A stretch of DNA of 64,000 bases from Ilyonectria destructans (taxonomy: Eukaryota; Ascomycota; Sordariomycetes; Hypocreales; Nectriaceae), in contig JAHEWK010000003.1 of the NCBI GenBank assembly GCA_020740775.1, positions 2,976,001 through 3,040,000 on the forward strand. The letters run 5' to 3'. Below the pieces are notes generated by a model that worked only from the letters and a program-made list of their open reading frames with translations, searched no databases and was not told the origin of the DNA. The position numbers were made by a program, and so were the translations under genes. Of this stretch, positions 1 through 12,200 are shown piece by piece; the stretch's first letter is position 1; every line of letters begins with the position of its first letter.

Positions 1-1793
1 GGAAGACGCTATGGGGCCTAGGAGCACAACTGCCTCTGCCGGATTCAAGTGAGGAGGACGGGTACCGAAATATGAATGAACGCATTCAAGCTTTCTCGTG
101 GGCCAAGGAAGTCTCCAGTGGCAGAGCCATTCTTGCATACTACAATGATGCTGAGGAGATTGCGATCATGAGTGTACAGCTCTTTTCTCGACCGAAACCT
201 TCAGAGCCGACAGCTGAGGAGTCCATGTGGGATGTCCAAGAACTGGCTCGATTTGATGGGCGAGGACCGCACACAAAAGAGGATGTGAGTTTTTACTGAA
301 CGAGCTATGTGTGCAATCCTAATTTTGTCTAGGCGACAGATATCACGGACCCTGATTTCGTCCCACATGGAAGCGCCTTCTCATTGAAATGGAGTCCTTG
401 GTTTGTTAACGAGGGCAAGAGGACAGCGATTCTGGCATACTTGGCAAAGAATCATGTCGGCTTTCGTCGGATCACTATCCAAGGTGACTGGACCAAGGGC
501 CAGCTCCCCCAACTGGACGTCGAAGTGACAGATATGACGACCATCTGCACATTCCTACCGACCGATGCAATTATTGAGTGGGAGGATAGTGTATGTGGGA
601 TCCCCGTGGACTTTTGAGCACAACTAACAAGGCTTAGATTAGTATGGAAGATGATAAGCCGCTGGCCAGAGGAGTCATCGGCACGCCTTTTGATGTAAAG
701 CCGTTCCAGGTTTCACTCTCCGACCCACCCAAAGAGCCGGGAGAAGCGCACTACACTTGGGAATGCTCTACTACATATCCCAAAGAAGAAGAAAATATCT
801 CAAAAAATCCTATTACCGGTATGAACCTTGCGAAACCGATTGCTAACATAAAATTGACAACTTCGTTCAGGACTCATCATGCACCGACGCAATCAATCGA
901 CTAGAGCTGCAGTTCCGCATTACTCGCTTGTCAGGCTGTCAGCAACAGCGAGCAACCAGGACTGGTACCAGACCAACCTCCCTGAAACAGGGTCCAATCC
1001 GCCTCAATGGGCTGGGAAAATTAGAAAACTCACCACACGGCTCATCTCCCGTATGTCTGCCCTAGAGGGCCTAGATTCTGACTCAGACGACTCCGAAGAC
1101 GAGCTCATGGAGGAGGACGAGTCGAAGCTGCAGGTACCCCAGTCGCGGTTCCGTATCTGGGGCATGGCAGCTTCCCCAGGCGGGGGCTCGACAGTTGTTC
1201 TGGTGTCCCAGTACAGCACGCTACACCCGGAGCGCCGTGCCATTTCCAAGTTAATCTTTGGGTGGCGGGACGGACCGGAGAATCAAGACGAGACACAAAG
1301 CCAAGCAGCAACGCCATTGGAAGACCTGTCAACAGAAGGTCAGCTTTGGGAATGGATGTACGGAGGGGGCGCTGAAGTGCCTGGGACGACCGTTCAGAGC
1401 AAGATGAGTGCCGAAGTACGTGAGTCGCCACTCCGGAGGCAGTTTAGGGAGGTGATTGCGCATCAACGTTGTGTTTTTTGTGATTCGACGCTCCAGACCG
1501 AAGGATACGAAGTGAAGTGCGAGAATGGGCACTCCTTTGGTAAGTCTTGACGTTTTGCCGGCTCTATCTATTCCATTCTCCGTCGGCTTACTGACTGCAC
1601 ATTAGCGCGATGTGCCTCGACTGATTTGGCCATCATGGGACCTGACATATCCCGTATCTGCGCCGTGTGCGAATTGCGGTGCCTCAAGGTGTCTGAACTA
1701 TCGAAGATAGCGGAGGAGTACATTGGTTCTGGAACTGCGGTTGAGTCGTCTGGTGAAGCGTGTGGTGGATGTGGCGGGAAGTTTGTGGCTTGA
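1..1793 (+). CDS. TFIIIC90-like RNA polymerase III factor, zinc-finger subunit (5' truncated)
   Basis: The 3' part of a gene that enters from the left edge. Exons read 1(partial)-284, 333-590, 638-818, 871-1539 and 1606-1793; all phases match and each intron is 47-66 bp with GT/AG ends. About 525 residues are visible. The first half has the loose beta-propeller-like sequence of the TFIIIC delta/TFIIIC90 family (for example SLKWSPWF). The C-terminus is a Cys/His-rich zinc module: CVFC, then CENGHSF-AR-C, CAVC and CGGCG, as in the zf-TFIIIC domain. The family helps TFIIIC bind tRNA and 5S gene promoters and bridges to TFIIIB in the nucleus. An acidic run (DSDSDDSEDELMEEDES) lies in a probable loop. 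The zinc module supports the family call well; the exact subunit name (Sfc9-like or tau60-like) is inference. Confidence 0.8.
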
Positions 1794-2393
1794 GTGAGGC
1801 TGTGAGGGAACTCGAGTTCTCTTGGATGCAATCAATCCCGGCAGGAGCCACTGAAATACAAAAGATATTGTTCAAGGTGTGTGTTCTGCACAACCAATGA
1901 CATGGGTGCTGGTTCGAAGATCCAGGCGAGTAGTCTGCACTGCAGCCCCGCAACGCTTGCAACGGCGAGACGCGCGCGGTAAACCAGCCAGTAAAAATGT
2001 GCGCCGTCAGCCCAGACAGACGACCCCAGTACACTGCAGCAAACATTAGTGGATGACTTGGAGGCTTTGGCGGTATTTTAGGCGTTAGGCTTCCCGCAGC
2101 TACAGGGGTCTGTGGTGGATGGCCAGGGCCCTGAACGCCCCCAAGGTAGGTACTGTTGGTCGTCAGCAACCCTCAGTCTCGCGTCGCTTTCATCTTGGGC
2201 ATTTGTGAAACTTGCTTCCCTCACACACACCCCAGCTCCACGATTTCATTACCTCCGCCCTTCGGCCCACAACCTTCGGAGACTTGGTCGTTTGCGATTT
2301 GCTTTGGTCTTGACGCCGCTGGTAGTCGTCGATATACCAAGCAGCAAGGCGGACCCGCCTGGGCTGGCTCCCTCTGCGTTATCACCGTCCCTC
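1794..2393. other. Intergenic, TFIIIC gene to BTB gene
   Basis: Carries the 3' UTR of the TFIIIC gene and the promoter and leader of the BTB gene. Short open frames on both strands show no recognisable domain. The part just before 2394 is pyrimidine-rich, as in many fungal leaders. Confidence 0.5.
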
Positions 2394-3693
2394 ATGCCGG
2401 TTACACGCGCAGACGCCGCCGCAAAGGCGGACAACGCCTGCTTTGAGGAGTGCGCCATTCTAATGCTATGCGAGTGTGCTGTGCCTTATTGCTGACCTCG
2501 TCTTGTTATTGTTGCATAGGTCCCTCGCCTCAAAGCCCTTCCTCTTTGTCATCGGCGAGGAGTGCAAAGAGTTCCACGTCCACAAGGAACTCATCGGACA
2601 GTTGTCTCCCGCGCTCAATGCCCTCGTCAATGGCCAGATGAAAGAAGCGAGAGAGGGCCGCGTCGAATGGCCAGACCTGGACACCGACACCTTTGTTCGC
2701 TTCGCAAAGTATGCTTACTCGCGTAACTACACCGAGGCTGAGCCTGAGATTCTGACACCTCTAATTGTCGTCATTGAGGAACACTCCGCCACAGAGCAAC
2801 AAGGCTCGCAGGGTTCGGAGCGAGAGACGATAGACCTAACAAACCACCAAAACGACGAGTCTTCTTCTTCTATGAGCGGCGATGACGAAGAGGGCTCTAC
2901 ATCCATGAGTGAGGATGATGACGATGAAGATGACGATGATGAAGATGACGACGAAGACGACGAGGCGGAACACAGCCATGTGGATCCCATTGGCAACAGA
3001 ATCGAGAGTGCTGAATCCAGTTCCGTCATTTCGTCCACGTTGAGCGAAGTCCAAGCCAACCATGCTCCTCACAAACTCCCGTACTCTATTAAATACTACA
3101 TGGAGATATGGGAGAGTCGCCTCGACACTCTCCTCAAACACAGCACCCAGCAGGACTTGCGCCATCTTGAAGGCCACCCTCAAAAACGCCGCCGCCTCCT
3201 CGATACCACCGAGTACCGGCTCGACCCCCGCTTCCATGATAAGTACGAGGCTATGAAGCACTTTGAGCAGTTTAATGTTCCCAGCCTCGTGGCTCCCACT
3301 GCCCACGTCGCTGCCGCTGATGCTCGTTGGCGACCCCGACCTAACGTCGACATGTGGGAGTCGTACCGCTCTGTATTCCTCAGCCACGCCAACCTCTACG
3401 TTCTCGCCGACAAATACGGCGTTGAGGACCTGAGGGCTCTGACGCTGCGACGTCTGCATCATGCCCTGATGGACTTTACCATCTTCCCCGAGCGCATCCC
3501 AGACCTCGTTGCTATCGTCTACACAATCTACGATAACACCGTTGAGGACGACGCGGCCCGAAACATGATCGTTGCCTTTTTCTCTTGTATCGGCGAGGAC
3601 GTGAAGGCTTGCGAAGAGTTTCGGGCTGCGCTGCGCTGCCAGGGCGATTTTGCGGATGATTTGTTCCAGAAGATTACGAGCCGGTTAAACTGA
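2394..3693 (+). CDS. BTB/POZ domain protein with acidic insert
   Basis: Two exons, 2394-2473 and 2520-3693, give 417 residues. The 46-bp intron has an acceptor (TTGCATAG) and a branch site (GCTGAC). Splicing joins a 27-residue leader ending AILMLCE to SLASKPFLFVIGEE, which fits the start of a BTB fold better than the unspliced reading. Residues 28-102 hold the first BTB half, including the FHVHKELI and VNGQMKEA segments. A roughly 200-residue insert follows, with an almost pure Asp/Glu run at about 158-176. The fold resumes near residue 306 (WESYRSVFLSHANLYVLADKYG), as in the fungal BTB family. Such proteins often act as dimerising adaptors, some for cullin-3, but no partner can be named here. 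The start codon is inferred. Confidence 0.7.
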
Positions 3694-5062
3694 GAGGTTA
3701 TGTAAAAAAGGGAACATTGAGGAAAAGCCTGGCGTTTGGGATACGTGTAAGACTTGGGAAAGGACTGGTGTGTCATCAGGTTACACAACGAACTTTTCAC
3801 GTATATGAAAGAGAAACGTAGCCTCAAATAATAACGAAGAATAATTTTCTCTCCATCATGATGGCCGAATGGGAGTGGACTACCTCATATGCTACTCGGT
3901 TTCATCGGTGGGGAGCAGGCTATCCCCGACGTCTTACGGCCCTGACGGCCCTAGCTATTCCCCAAATCACCAACGGAGACCTTTGGTGCACTGGTTGCTT
4001 CCACAGACGAGGCGCCCATCAACGGGTGTGATAGAATTGGAAATGGTTGATTCCTTACCTAGGCAAATCTGAACTAGTGCCTCTTGAGTTATTATAGCAA
4101 CATTCAACCCACGTTTGGGCCGTATGTTTCCTCCCTAGTCATCAACCCCCTCTGCTCATGTGCTTGCGAGTGATGCCGAGGGAAAGACAGGGGCTCGGAT
4201 TACATAGACATGGCATGCTTTAATTTCGAGTTGTATCAGTCAAATAAAGATGATAACCACGTGTACCTTGCTGGTGGGTGCATCAACAAGGCCGGGAAGC
4301 TCAGAATGGAGAACGACAACGAGTACACCACGGATATCTCCTAACAACCTACAAGTCGCAGGTGACAGCATATATCCCACTTCCAAGTGTTAGCCCTGCT
4401 TCTTGTCGTTATCCCGGCCGGGGAAGGCAGCGATGATTGGGCTGGCCACGGCTGGGGGTCGAGATGGCGAAGAGGATCGAAAAGGCGGGGTTGACAAAGA
4501 GCATGGCCTCTGCGTTGTCGGTGTAAGGAAAGTGAGTCGCTGTTCTGTGTGGCCGCCGACACTGTTGTAGGAGAATGGCAAAGGGATTGGACTTTGGGTG
4601 GTTCAGTGTACGTGGTCGAGACTTGCGTGATGGACACCCTCCTGAGGCAATCATGGTGAAGCAAATCACACCACTTTTCTGCCATGGAGACGTGATTGGG
4701 ATTTACATATACCGCGGAACCTATTAATTCACTCCTCGCAGGAAGCTCGTGTATCATTCTTGTGTAACTCATTCATGTTGGTATCGGTTTCTATGATTTG
4801 CTTGCTACAGTACACCAACAACCGGGTGACAAGCTGAACTCAGGACAATGGTATCGCTCATATAAGAAACCCAAATCACGATTACCAAAAAGATTGCTCG
4901 GTTTAACAATATAGGACCAGGGGCCAAGCCAACTGGAACATGCATCACTCTTCTCACAATCTTGGTCTCAGCAAAATATGACACTCCGATTACTACGTCA
5001 ACGAGCCTCAACTATCCAAAAGCGCGCACCATGAACCCCCATAGCATATCTATCCCTCCATT
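3694..5062. other. Intergenic between convergent genes (3.7-5.1 kb)
   Basis: Holds the 3' UTRs of the BTB gene (+) and the cyanovirin-like gene (-). Open frames at 4341-4772 and 4805-5011 (-) lack any domain, splice support or plausible composition, so I call no gene. Confidence 0.5.
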
Positions 5063-5811
5063 TTACTCGGGGATTCTCAGCCATCCCATTGCGATGGACC
5101 CGTTCGCCACGAATTCCTTGGTCCCCTTCTCGGCGCCGCAAATAAATCTCCCCTCGGACGGCTTCACGTAGGCGGTATGCAGACCTGGCAAGGACACAGT
5201 CATCGGTCAGTCTCGTGCTCGGCAAAGTCAACTTCAGAGGGGGAACACAGACACTCACTCTCTCCACCCAGCTGGGCGGATATTGGCTGGAGGTCGCAGT
5301 TGGCGTCGAGGCACGCACACGCGAACATCAGTGTATGGTCGGCATTCGAATGGAACAGCTTGCAGTCGTAGCACGCTGCATCGAAAGTCTGATTGGCCCT
5401 GGATCAATGTAATGGTTAGCCGACTGATTCAAAGTCTCCAAGTAAGACAGTGGAGTGAAAAACGGATCATGAAGAACAGGAATGAGGCAAGTCTCACCAA
5501 GCGTAGTAGGCAAATTCGCCATGGACCATGCTGAGGCATCGGTTGAGGTTCAGCTCGGTCAACCACCTCCGCTCCCAGTGGTCAACACAGACTGCCTGGA
5601 GTGTCGTCTGGCCCTTTATTCCGTGCCCAACAAGCCTGATGTTCGTGCACTTCTGCTCAAATGCCCACTCGTGGGGCTGGTATTCTCTGGGCTTCCCCTT
5701 GACTTTGCCCTTGAGAGCTGCTGCGTATAGCTTGACAAAGGGAATGGCACCCAGAGCCGTCACCGGGATGGCGGCCATGACGAGAGCTGAGATTATGTGA
5801 AGAATGCGCAT
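5063..5811 (-). CDS. Secreted cyanovirin-N-like (CVNH) protein
   Basis: Three exons on the minus strand, 5811-5498, 5398-5259 and 5184-5063, give 191 residues; introns are 99 and 74 bp with clean GT/AG ends. Residues 1-20 (MRILHIISALVMAAIPVTAL) are a signal peptide. After a basic linker, the Cys pattern starts at C55 (CTNIRLVG), then L-Q-A-V-C75, TELNLNRCL with C92, HGEF, and NQTFDAACYDCKL with C114 and C117, followed by LMFACACLDANC. This order of Cys, 'ELNLN..L', 'G-x-F', Asn, Cys and 'L-x-C' matches the CVNH fold, a sugar-binding lectin domain common in fungi. The tail (GRFICGAEKG) is unassigned. A secreted carbohydrate-binding role is inference. The model rests on frame-consistent splicing, and the last exon is the least certain. 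Confidence 0.65.
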
Positions 5812-6989
5812 AGTCGCGTCGTATGATAAAGTAAGTAAATTCAGATATTGATATGTCGTATTAGAAGATCGAGTATCGGGAGATGGAACGCAGAGAGTCG
5901 GCAAAGCCTCTTATAAACTGAACGAGACAATGATGCGGTCCTCTGTAGTGTTATTCACGACTATCTATTGCCTCGTATCTTAGAACTAGAAGAACATACT
6001 CTGTGATCAGCAGCTGTATCAGGCTCAAGTGTATTATAGTTTCTTTGTTTATTCCCTTTATTTCGACTTGCTGTATTTTTATGTTCTTTCTTTCATTTTC
6101 ATGTTTCGTTTTCCTTTGTTTTACGTTCCTACTTTTCTGCTTCTTCCACATGGTACTTGCACCGAGGGCGGTAGACCAAAGGGACGATAGCTACCATTCA
6201 CTTTGGCCAATAGTTATTCAGATACCCCTGCTTTGGTCGAAACTAATGGCACTCTGATACCACCACGCATACGACGTCACGACCATGTCTCCCACTACTG
6301 GATCTATCCGACTGGTAGCTGTCACAGAGGCACTGCACACATTCACAGGATACAGCAGAAGCGGAGCAAACAATCATATCATCGAGCATCTCATCCTCAT
6401 TTCCTATTTTCTCGTCACTATTGTAATCCTAGCCTATAGGGGCCACCTTGCCCCCTCAACAAAGCTCTTCTGTGCTCGTCTCCTCATCCAACGACATGGA
6501 TCCAGCCTTAGTAGGGAAGAACTGAATGGAAAAAGATCAAAATGAAAATACACATTAGCGACTAGCGCAAATCTCCTCAGTCGGGGACGTTGTTCTGCAG
6601 CAAGAGTCGTAATCTTGTGTGTGCTCCTTCGAAACCAGTCGGTGCTCGAGGGCGTTCCATCGGGTTACCCCGACGGAAGAATATAACGGGCCATAATACA
6701 TGGCGGGAAAATATGCCGCCTGGGATATGTGAAATGTATATAAACGTGGAAGAAGGGAAGAAACAAGACCGAAAACTCGGTCAAAATCAAAGTTGAAAGT
6801 TGTTGAGCGAGTGACAAGAAAGGTTGAAAATCATCCCCAAATATCGTTCAGGATCATGAGCAGACCGTAAGGCCCCTGTCCTGCCTTGGGTATCGCAGAA
6901 CGCCGGCCCTTTTATCCCCGTTTCCCTGTTGACTCCCTGTGGCAAATTGCCAAATGCTAAATCAGACAAACTAAGCGTTTGTAGATTGC
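5812..6989. other. Intergenic, promoter of CVNH gene and 3' side of SH3 gene
   Basis: The first part is the minus-strand promoter and leader of the cyanovirin-like gene. A T-rich stretch lies at about 6030-6150. Short open frames (6003-6257, 6285-6545, 6590-6796) have no recognisable features. Confidence 0.5.
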
Positions 6990-9224
6990 TCAGTATGCCT
7001 GACCGGGCACTGGCTTCCTGCCGACAGGGCCAGTGGGAGGACCAGCAGGAGGGCCTTGACGGGGCTCCTGGGTTGGGTTCATAGGACTACGTCCAGGAGG
7101 GCTGTTTCGACCTCCGGGAAGTCCTTGGCGGGGACCAGGTGATTGAGAGCGAGGGCCGGGGCTCATGGGACGGCCTTGAGGAGGTCCCTGACGAGGTCCT
7201 GGTGACTGAGAACGAGGTCCAGGACTCATAGGACGTCCGGCAGGGCGCCCAGGAGGGTTCATAGGGCGGCCCATGGGAGACTGGCTTCGGCCACCGTTAG
7301 GGGTCATGGGGCGACCAGCGGGCGAGGCAGGGCGACCTTGGGCCTGCATTCCTTGGGGAGTCATCGGGCGTTGGCCGGGAGGGCCCATAGGTCCTCGAGG
7401 GGGTCCGTTAGGGTTGACGGGAGGTCCAGGACGAGGGCCGGCCTGGGCGGGACGAGGCTTAACGGGGCGAGTGGAGAGGCATGTTCGGGGAACGACGCCC
7501 TGCTTAGATCGATCAAGTCGAATGCAGAGGGCCTAAATCATTGTTAACACATTTCAAATAAATCCGGGGCTCGGACACTTACCCATCCATCGTCGTACTC
7601 GTGAAGCAGTCGAACAAGGTCTCCAGCCTTCATGTCCAGCTCATCGTCAAGAGTAGGGTTGAAGTCAAGCTGAACGCGGTGAACGGCGGAGTTAACAGGA
7701 CCTCCAGCAGCAGCAATAGCAGCGGCGCCGCTAGAAGGAGCATCGGTGGCACCAGGGGATGCAGAGCTAATGCTGAACTCGGTGCCAGACGGGCTGGGGG
7801 GGACAGGGGCCATAGGAGGGTTAGGGAGGGTCAGGTCAAGCTTCTTAGGGCCATCCTTTCGCATCGACGTCTTACGAGCGAGCGTAGCAGACCCAGCTCC
7901 TGTAGCGGCGGCCACTGCGACTGCGACCTGTGGGCCGCTGGCAGTGAGAGGATCGTTCATTGTATTCATGGTGCCAATAGAAGAAACGGGAGAAACTGGG
8001 CGAAGAGCATCGGAATTGGGAGTAGTGCTTCGGGCACGGATGCTCTCCTCCATGATGGGAGTAGGAACGCGCTCGGCCTGAGCACCGAAGGGGTTGGAGG
8101 GATCAGTGCTCTGAGCAGTAGATGGGCGGTCCCAAGCACTGCCTCCAGGGGCACGACTAGTCATAGGGCTACCAGCGGCGGGAACAGCGAGAGCCATGGC
8201 AGCACCCTTGCTGGTGCGCTTTTCAAGGTTCCAGTTAGGGAGGAACTGAGTGACAGGTCGGAGGCTGATGCGAGGAGCCTTGGGATCAGCGCGGGGAGTG
8301 GTGCTGGCTGCGGCTGCAAAGTGAGTATCGACAGGGGCGATGGGGCCGATGGGACCGTTGAGCTTCTCGTCGTCGTCCTCGAGTCTCTGGCGCTCGGCCT
8401 GTTTGCGACGTCGGGAGAAGACGAAGAAGACGAGCATGCCGACGAGGAAGATACCACCGAGGACACCAAAAGCGATTCCAGCCTTTGTACCAGCGCTAGA
8501 GCCTCCGCTAGAGGTAGAGGCAGCAGCGGCAGCGGACGCACTGCTGCTGGACAGAGCGGAGTCGACGGATTTGGTGGCAGAAGTCTCAAAGGTGGTGGAC
8601 ATGGAGAAATCGTCGGTTGCCTGGGCCAGGACAGACTCGGTAGCAGTGTCGGCGGCATCTGTAATGGCAGACGGGACTGAAGATGTGTCTTCCTTGGTGG
8701 CGGTTGTCTTGGAACGATCCTTGGCCGTCTTGGTAGTTTTGCTTTCCACTTCGGTTTCTTCGGTCTTGGCCACAGCCTTCGACTTCTCCTTGGTGGTGGC
8801 CGCCTTCTCTTCTTCCTTTGACGTCGTCTTTTCCTTGTTGGATTTGGCGGTATCCGTCGCCTTGGCCTTAGCAGTGGTCTTGGCTTCTTCCTCCTTAGTG
8901 GCAGTAGCCTTCTCCTTCTTAGCAGTCTGAGTAGCCTTGACTTCTTTCCCCACGGTTGAGTAGCCAGCAACCTTTCCCTTGAAAGTAGGATCCGCAGTCA
9001 CATAGACGGTAACCTTTACAGCTATTCATATGTTAGCCTTCTGACCAGGCGCAAGGACGACCGGTCTTGAATGGGCAGCGTCCGATCATTCTCATGTCCA
9101 GGTCGTCTCTGGGAAGATGCTCACCATCACGCTTTTCGGGTTGATTTCCCATCTCTGCAGCCAGCTTGCCGATATCTTGGTTGGAGTCGTCCCTGTGGTG
9201 CAGGTGCAGGTGTGAGAGAGGCAT
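6990..9224 (-). CDS. Membrane-anchored SH3-domain protein with Pro-rich tail
   Basis: Minus-strand exons 9224-9125, 9021-7583 and 7532-6990 give 693 residues. The N-terminal third is rich in Lys, Glu, Thr and Ser (about residues 60-160), followed by a Ser/Ala stalk. One membrane helix lies at about 214-236 (GIAFGVLGGIFLVGMLVFF) with a basic stop (SRRRK). The SH3 domain starts near residue 487 (QLDFNPTLDDELDMKAGD) and is split by the second intron exactly after DDGW; joined, it reads DDGWALCIRLDRSKQGVVP. The last 140 residues are Pro/Gly/Arg-rich with repeats of MSPGPRSQSPGPRQG. The layout (outer stalk, helix, cytoplasmic SH3) recalls yeast Fus1 and related cortical proteins, but orthology is not claimed. 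No clear signal peptide precedes the helix. Start 9224 is the first ATG in its open frame. Confidence 0.8.
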
Positions 9225-12200
9225 GCTGTCGGAATTGAAGAGCCGCGACGCAAACTCGGGTGATTGATAGTCGAGAGTAGGCGCAATATGGGACAGTGGG
9301 ATCGCCGTATAGATAGCGGGATGTATCGCCCTGTTATCGCCAGGAACCGAGAGGCTGGTCGCAACTTCGACTGGAATGGAGGGCGGTAATCCGGAGGGCG
9401 GGAACCAAGCTACTGGATGCGGAAACTATCGAGACCGGAAGCGGGTTGATCGGAGGGTGGCGGCAGTGTCTCAGATGCGCGCGGAGTATTGAAACGAAGG
9501 TAAGGTGATGTAAGGGACCACGTCGCAATGGAGTTGGACCAGGTGCCGGATGCGAGGGCGGAAAAAGGTGAGGAGTTGGTGAGAGGTGAGGTGAAAACAA
9601 TATGGTTCAGTTGATCAGGCCGGGATCCTAGAGGGTAAACAGCACGGCCAGGTGGGGGTCGCAAAAAGCGCGCCGGGCAAAAAAGAGGGATGAAGGAAAC
9701 GAATGGACGAGCTGGAACAACACGGGCGACGACGAGCGAAGCAGCCGTGAAGTAGCAGTTCTGAAGGAGGAGTTGAGGGAGAGGGAGAGAGAGAGAGAAA
9801 GGTGGGTGGGTGAGGGAGAAGGTGAGGGTGGTGGTGAGAGGGAGAAGAGAAGGGAAAAGGCGGATGGGCTTTGCGGGTGACAGGGCGGCGGATGGGGTGT
9901 GCAGCAGGGCGCACAGGCTGTGGGAAACACCAGGCAATAGGCAATAGGCAAAAACCCGGCAGATGGTGAGAGAGTGAGTTCAGTTAGTATCTGAATTGCC
10001 TAATTCCTAAGGAAGGACGAGCGTCGATAGGGCGGCCCGGCGCCATCCAGCAGCCAGGGCGCCATCCAGTCCGAAGGCGACGTACCCTGGCTAGCCCCGA
10101 GAGGCATGGGAGCTTAGTTGTGCATGCAGATGATGTTACCACTTCGAGATGCGCATGCGGAGTTGTGCATATAGACTTACATAGAGGTTGAGAGGCAGCG
10201 CCGGGAACGTTGTTGTGCAACTGTCCTGCACAACGGCACAGCCGCCCGTTGTCACATCACAGTGAGGACTAATACCGCCGACGCACCAATCCCGGGCGGG
10301 GAATACGGGCTCAAGTGGGTCTCTCAAAGATGTGAAATGAGCAAACGCCCATCCGCCTTGCATCCAGATGAAGATCAACAGAGACACAAAACCAAACAGC
10401 GCTGGCCTCGGTGATGCAGGTACCTACAGGGAATGGCGCGTCAAGGCGGGCAGGGGACCTAGAGGGGCGCGCACAGGGGTGGCGCGGGCCATTGACGCCA
10501 GCCGCCAGGGACCAAGCCCCTGTGATTGGTTTGTTTCACTCCTGTGAAATTGGCTTAGCCAGGAACCTGCTGAACGCGCTGGCCAATCCTCAGCGCCAGA
10601 AGTTGGCCGGGTCTAGGCTGCGTTGGTACCTGGCAGCGCAAATCCCCCCCCCTGGAGTTGCTTGCGCTCGCTATCGCTGTCGGTGTCTTCGTTGACGATG
10701 GTCTGTTCTGCAGCATCGCGTGCGTATGCCCCTGCGCTGCGTCCAGGGCTTCTTCTCACGAGGCAATGTTTCCGCGGCAAAAGTACACGCTGGCGGGTCT
10801 TCTCAGAGCATGCAAGTCCGACACTGGCCTGGCTTGGCTTCCCCGTTGAAATTATCCACCATCCTTCAGCTTCCCTGTCCCCTTTTCCTTGGCTTCCCCT
10901 CCCTCCACCCGACGAGCCATTCGTCTAGCCAGCCCGTCTAGCCAGCCTTGCCATCGAATGTCTGGCTGGCCTCGCTGTCTAGCTGACCAGCATCCTAAAA
11001 CCTCCTAGCCTGGTTCCCTCCGCTCCAGGAATCGACGCTGGCCCCATGACCACGGCCATCACCGCCGCCATATCACCACTCGAGAGCCTTCTGTCTACTA
11101 TCGATTGCCACAGCCAGCGGATCGCCTTGATCTGGTAAAGGCTGCCGGTCCCAACGGAAAATACGAGATGCATTCAAGTTGATGTCTCGGTATCCGTATA
11201 TGCGTAGGTACTATTAGCTCTCAGCGCGTAAAGTATAATGGCATGGTATACTACTCCGTAGGTATACTACTCCGTATGTATGCTTTCTTCGTGGGGCCCG
11301 AGCTCCACCTACTCCCAGCTCCTCCGGGGTCCATCTCATTCATTGGAAATGGGGTCACCATGCACTACGTACGCAGCATGTCCCTACTACGTGGTACGTC
11401 AAGAGCAGGCCACAGCCAAAAAGCACGCACGCGCTGTCAGAGGGCATGACGGTGAGTCTCAGTGGCCGGCGTATCCTGAGACGCAGACGCAGTGCGTTTT
11501 GTTTGTTGTTCAACGTCAACTCGCAGCCTCTGCCTCTGCCTCTGCCTCTGCCTCTGCCTCTGCCTCTGCCTCTGCCTCTGCCTCTGCCTCTGCCTCTGCC
11601 TCTGCCTCTGCCTCTGCCTCTGCCTCTGCATCTGCATCTGCGTCTGCCTCTGCTGTCTCCGTCACCACCAAACACACCCCGTGCATGGCCTCCGCCACAG
11701 CGCAAGTCGGGCGTTCGCTGTGATTAAGTGATAATTTAGACTGGCTCCTAACGTGCAAATGGCCTCATACTGCCCCTCAGCCGCACTCTAGCACCCAGCT
11801 CGCCCAGGCCCCGACTGCCTTGGCTTCTGCGCCCGAACCGTTACAACAAGCCGTCTTCCGCCCCAGGAAACCCAGTGACGCCACCCACTCTCCCATAGCT
11901 CCCGGGCTAACCAGCTATGAAACACGGCCAACCCACGTCGATCTTCTCCCTCAATAGCGTCACCCGCCGGGGCTGCATATGCCGAAATGAGGACGCTTCT
12001 ACTACCTGCTAGTTGAGTTATACCACAGAGTAGGTTCGCCGTTGCTGACGGCCACGCCGACGAGATGGAATTTCCGCGCATCCATGGGCTGGATCCGTAC
12101 CTTAGACGGGCGGTTGTTGGTGATGGCTCAAATGAATGTGCCTCGGCGTACTGTCCTAGTCTCGATCCATAGACCTGATCTCGCACCCAGCCTTGAAGTC

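Noticed and set aside
2112..2495. 127-residue frame before the BTB gene
   Set aside because: Only its end (from ATG 2394) joins in phase to the BTB exon; the earlier part is likely promoter and leader.
8161..8970. 269-residue Arg/Pro/Leu-rich frame on the minus strand
   Set aside because: It is a shadow of the SH3 gene's main exon in another frame; its composition is an artefact of GC-rich Lys/Thr codons.
11280..11731. Long open frames on both strands around 11.5 kb coding Ser-Ala, Pro-Leu, Cys-Leu or Arg-Gly dipeptides
   Set aside because: They exist only because the hexamer repeat has no stop in any frame; the flanks show no protein-like sequence.
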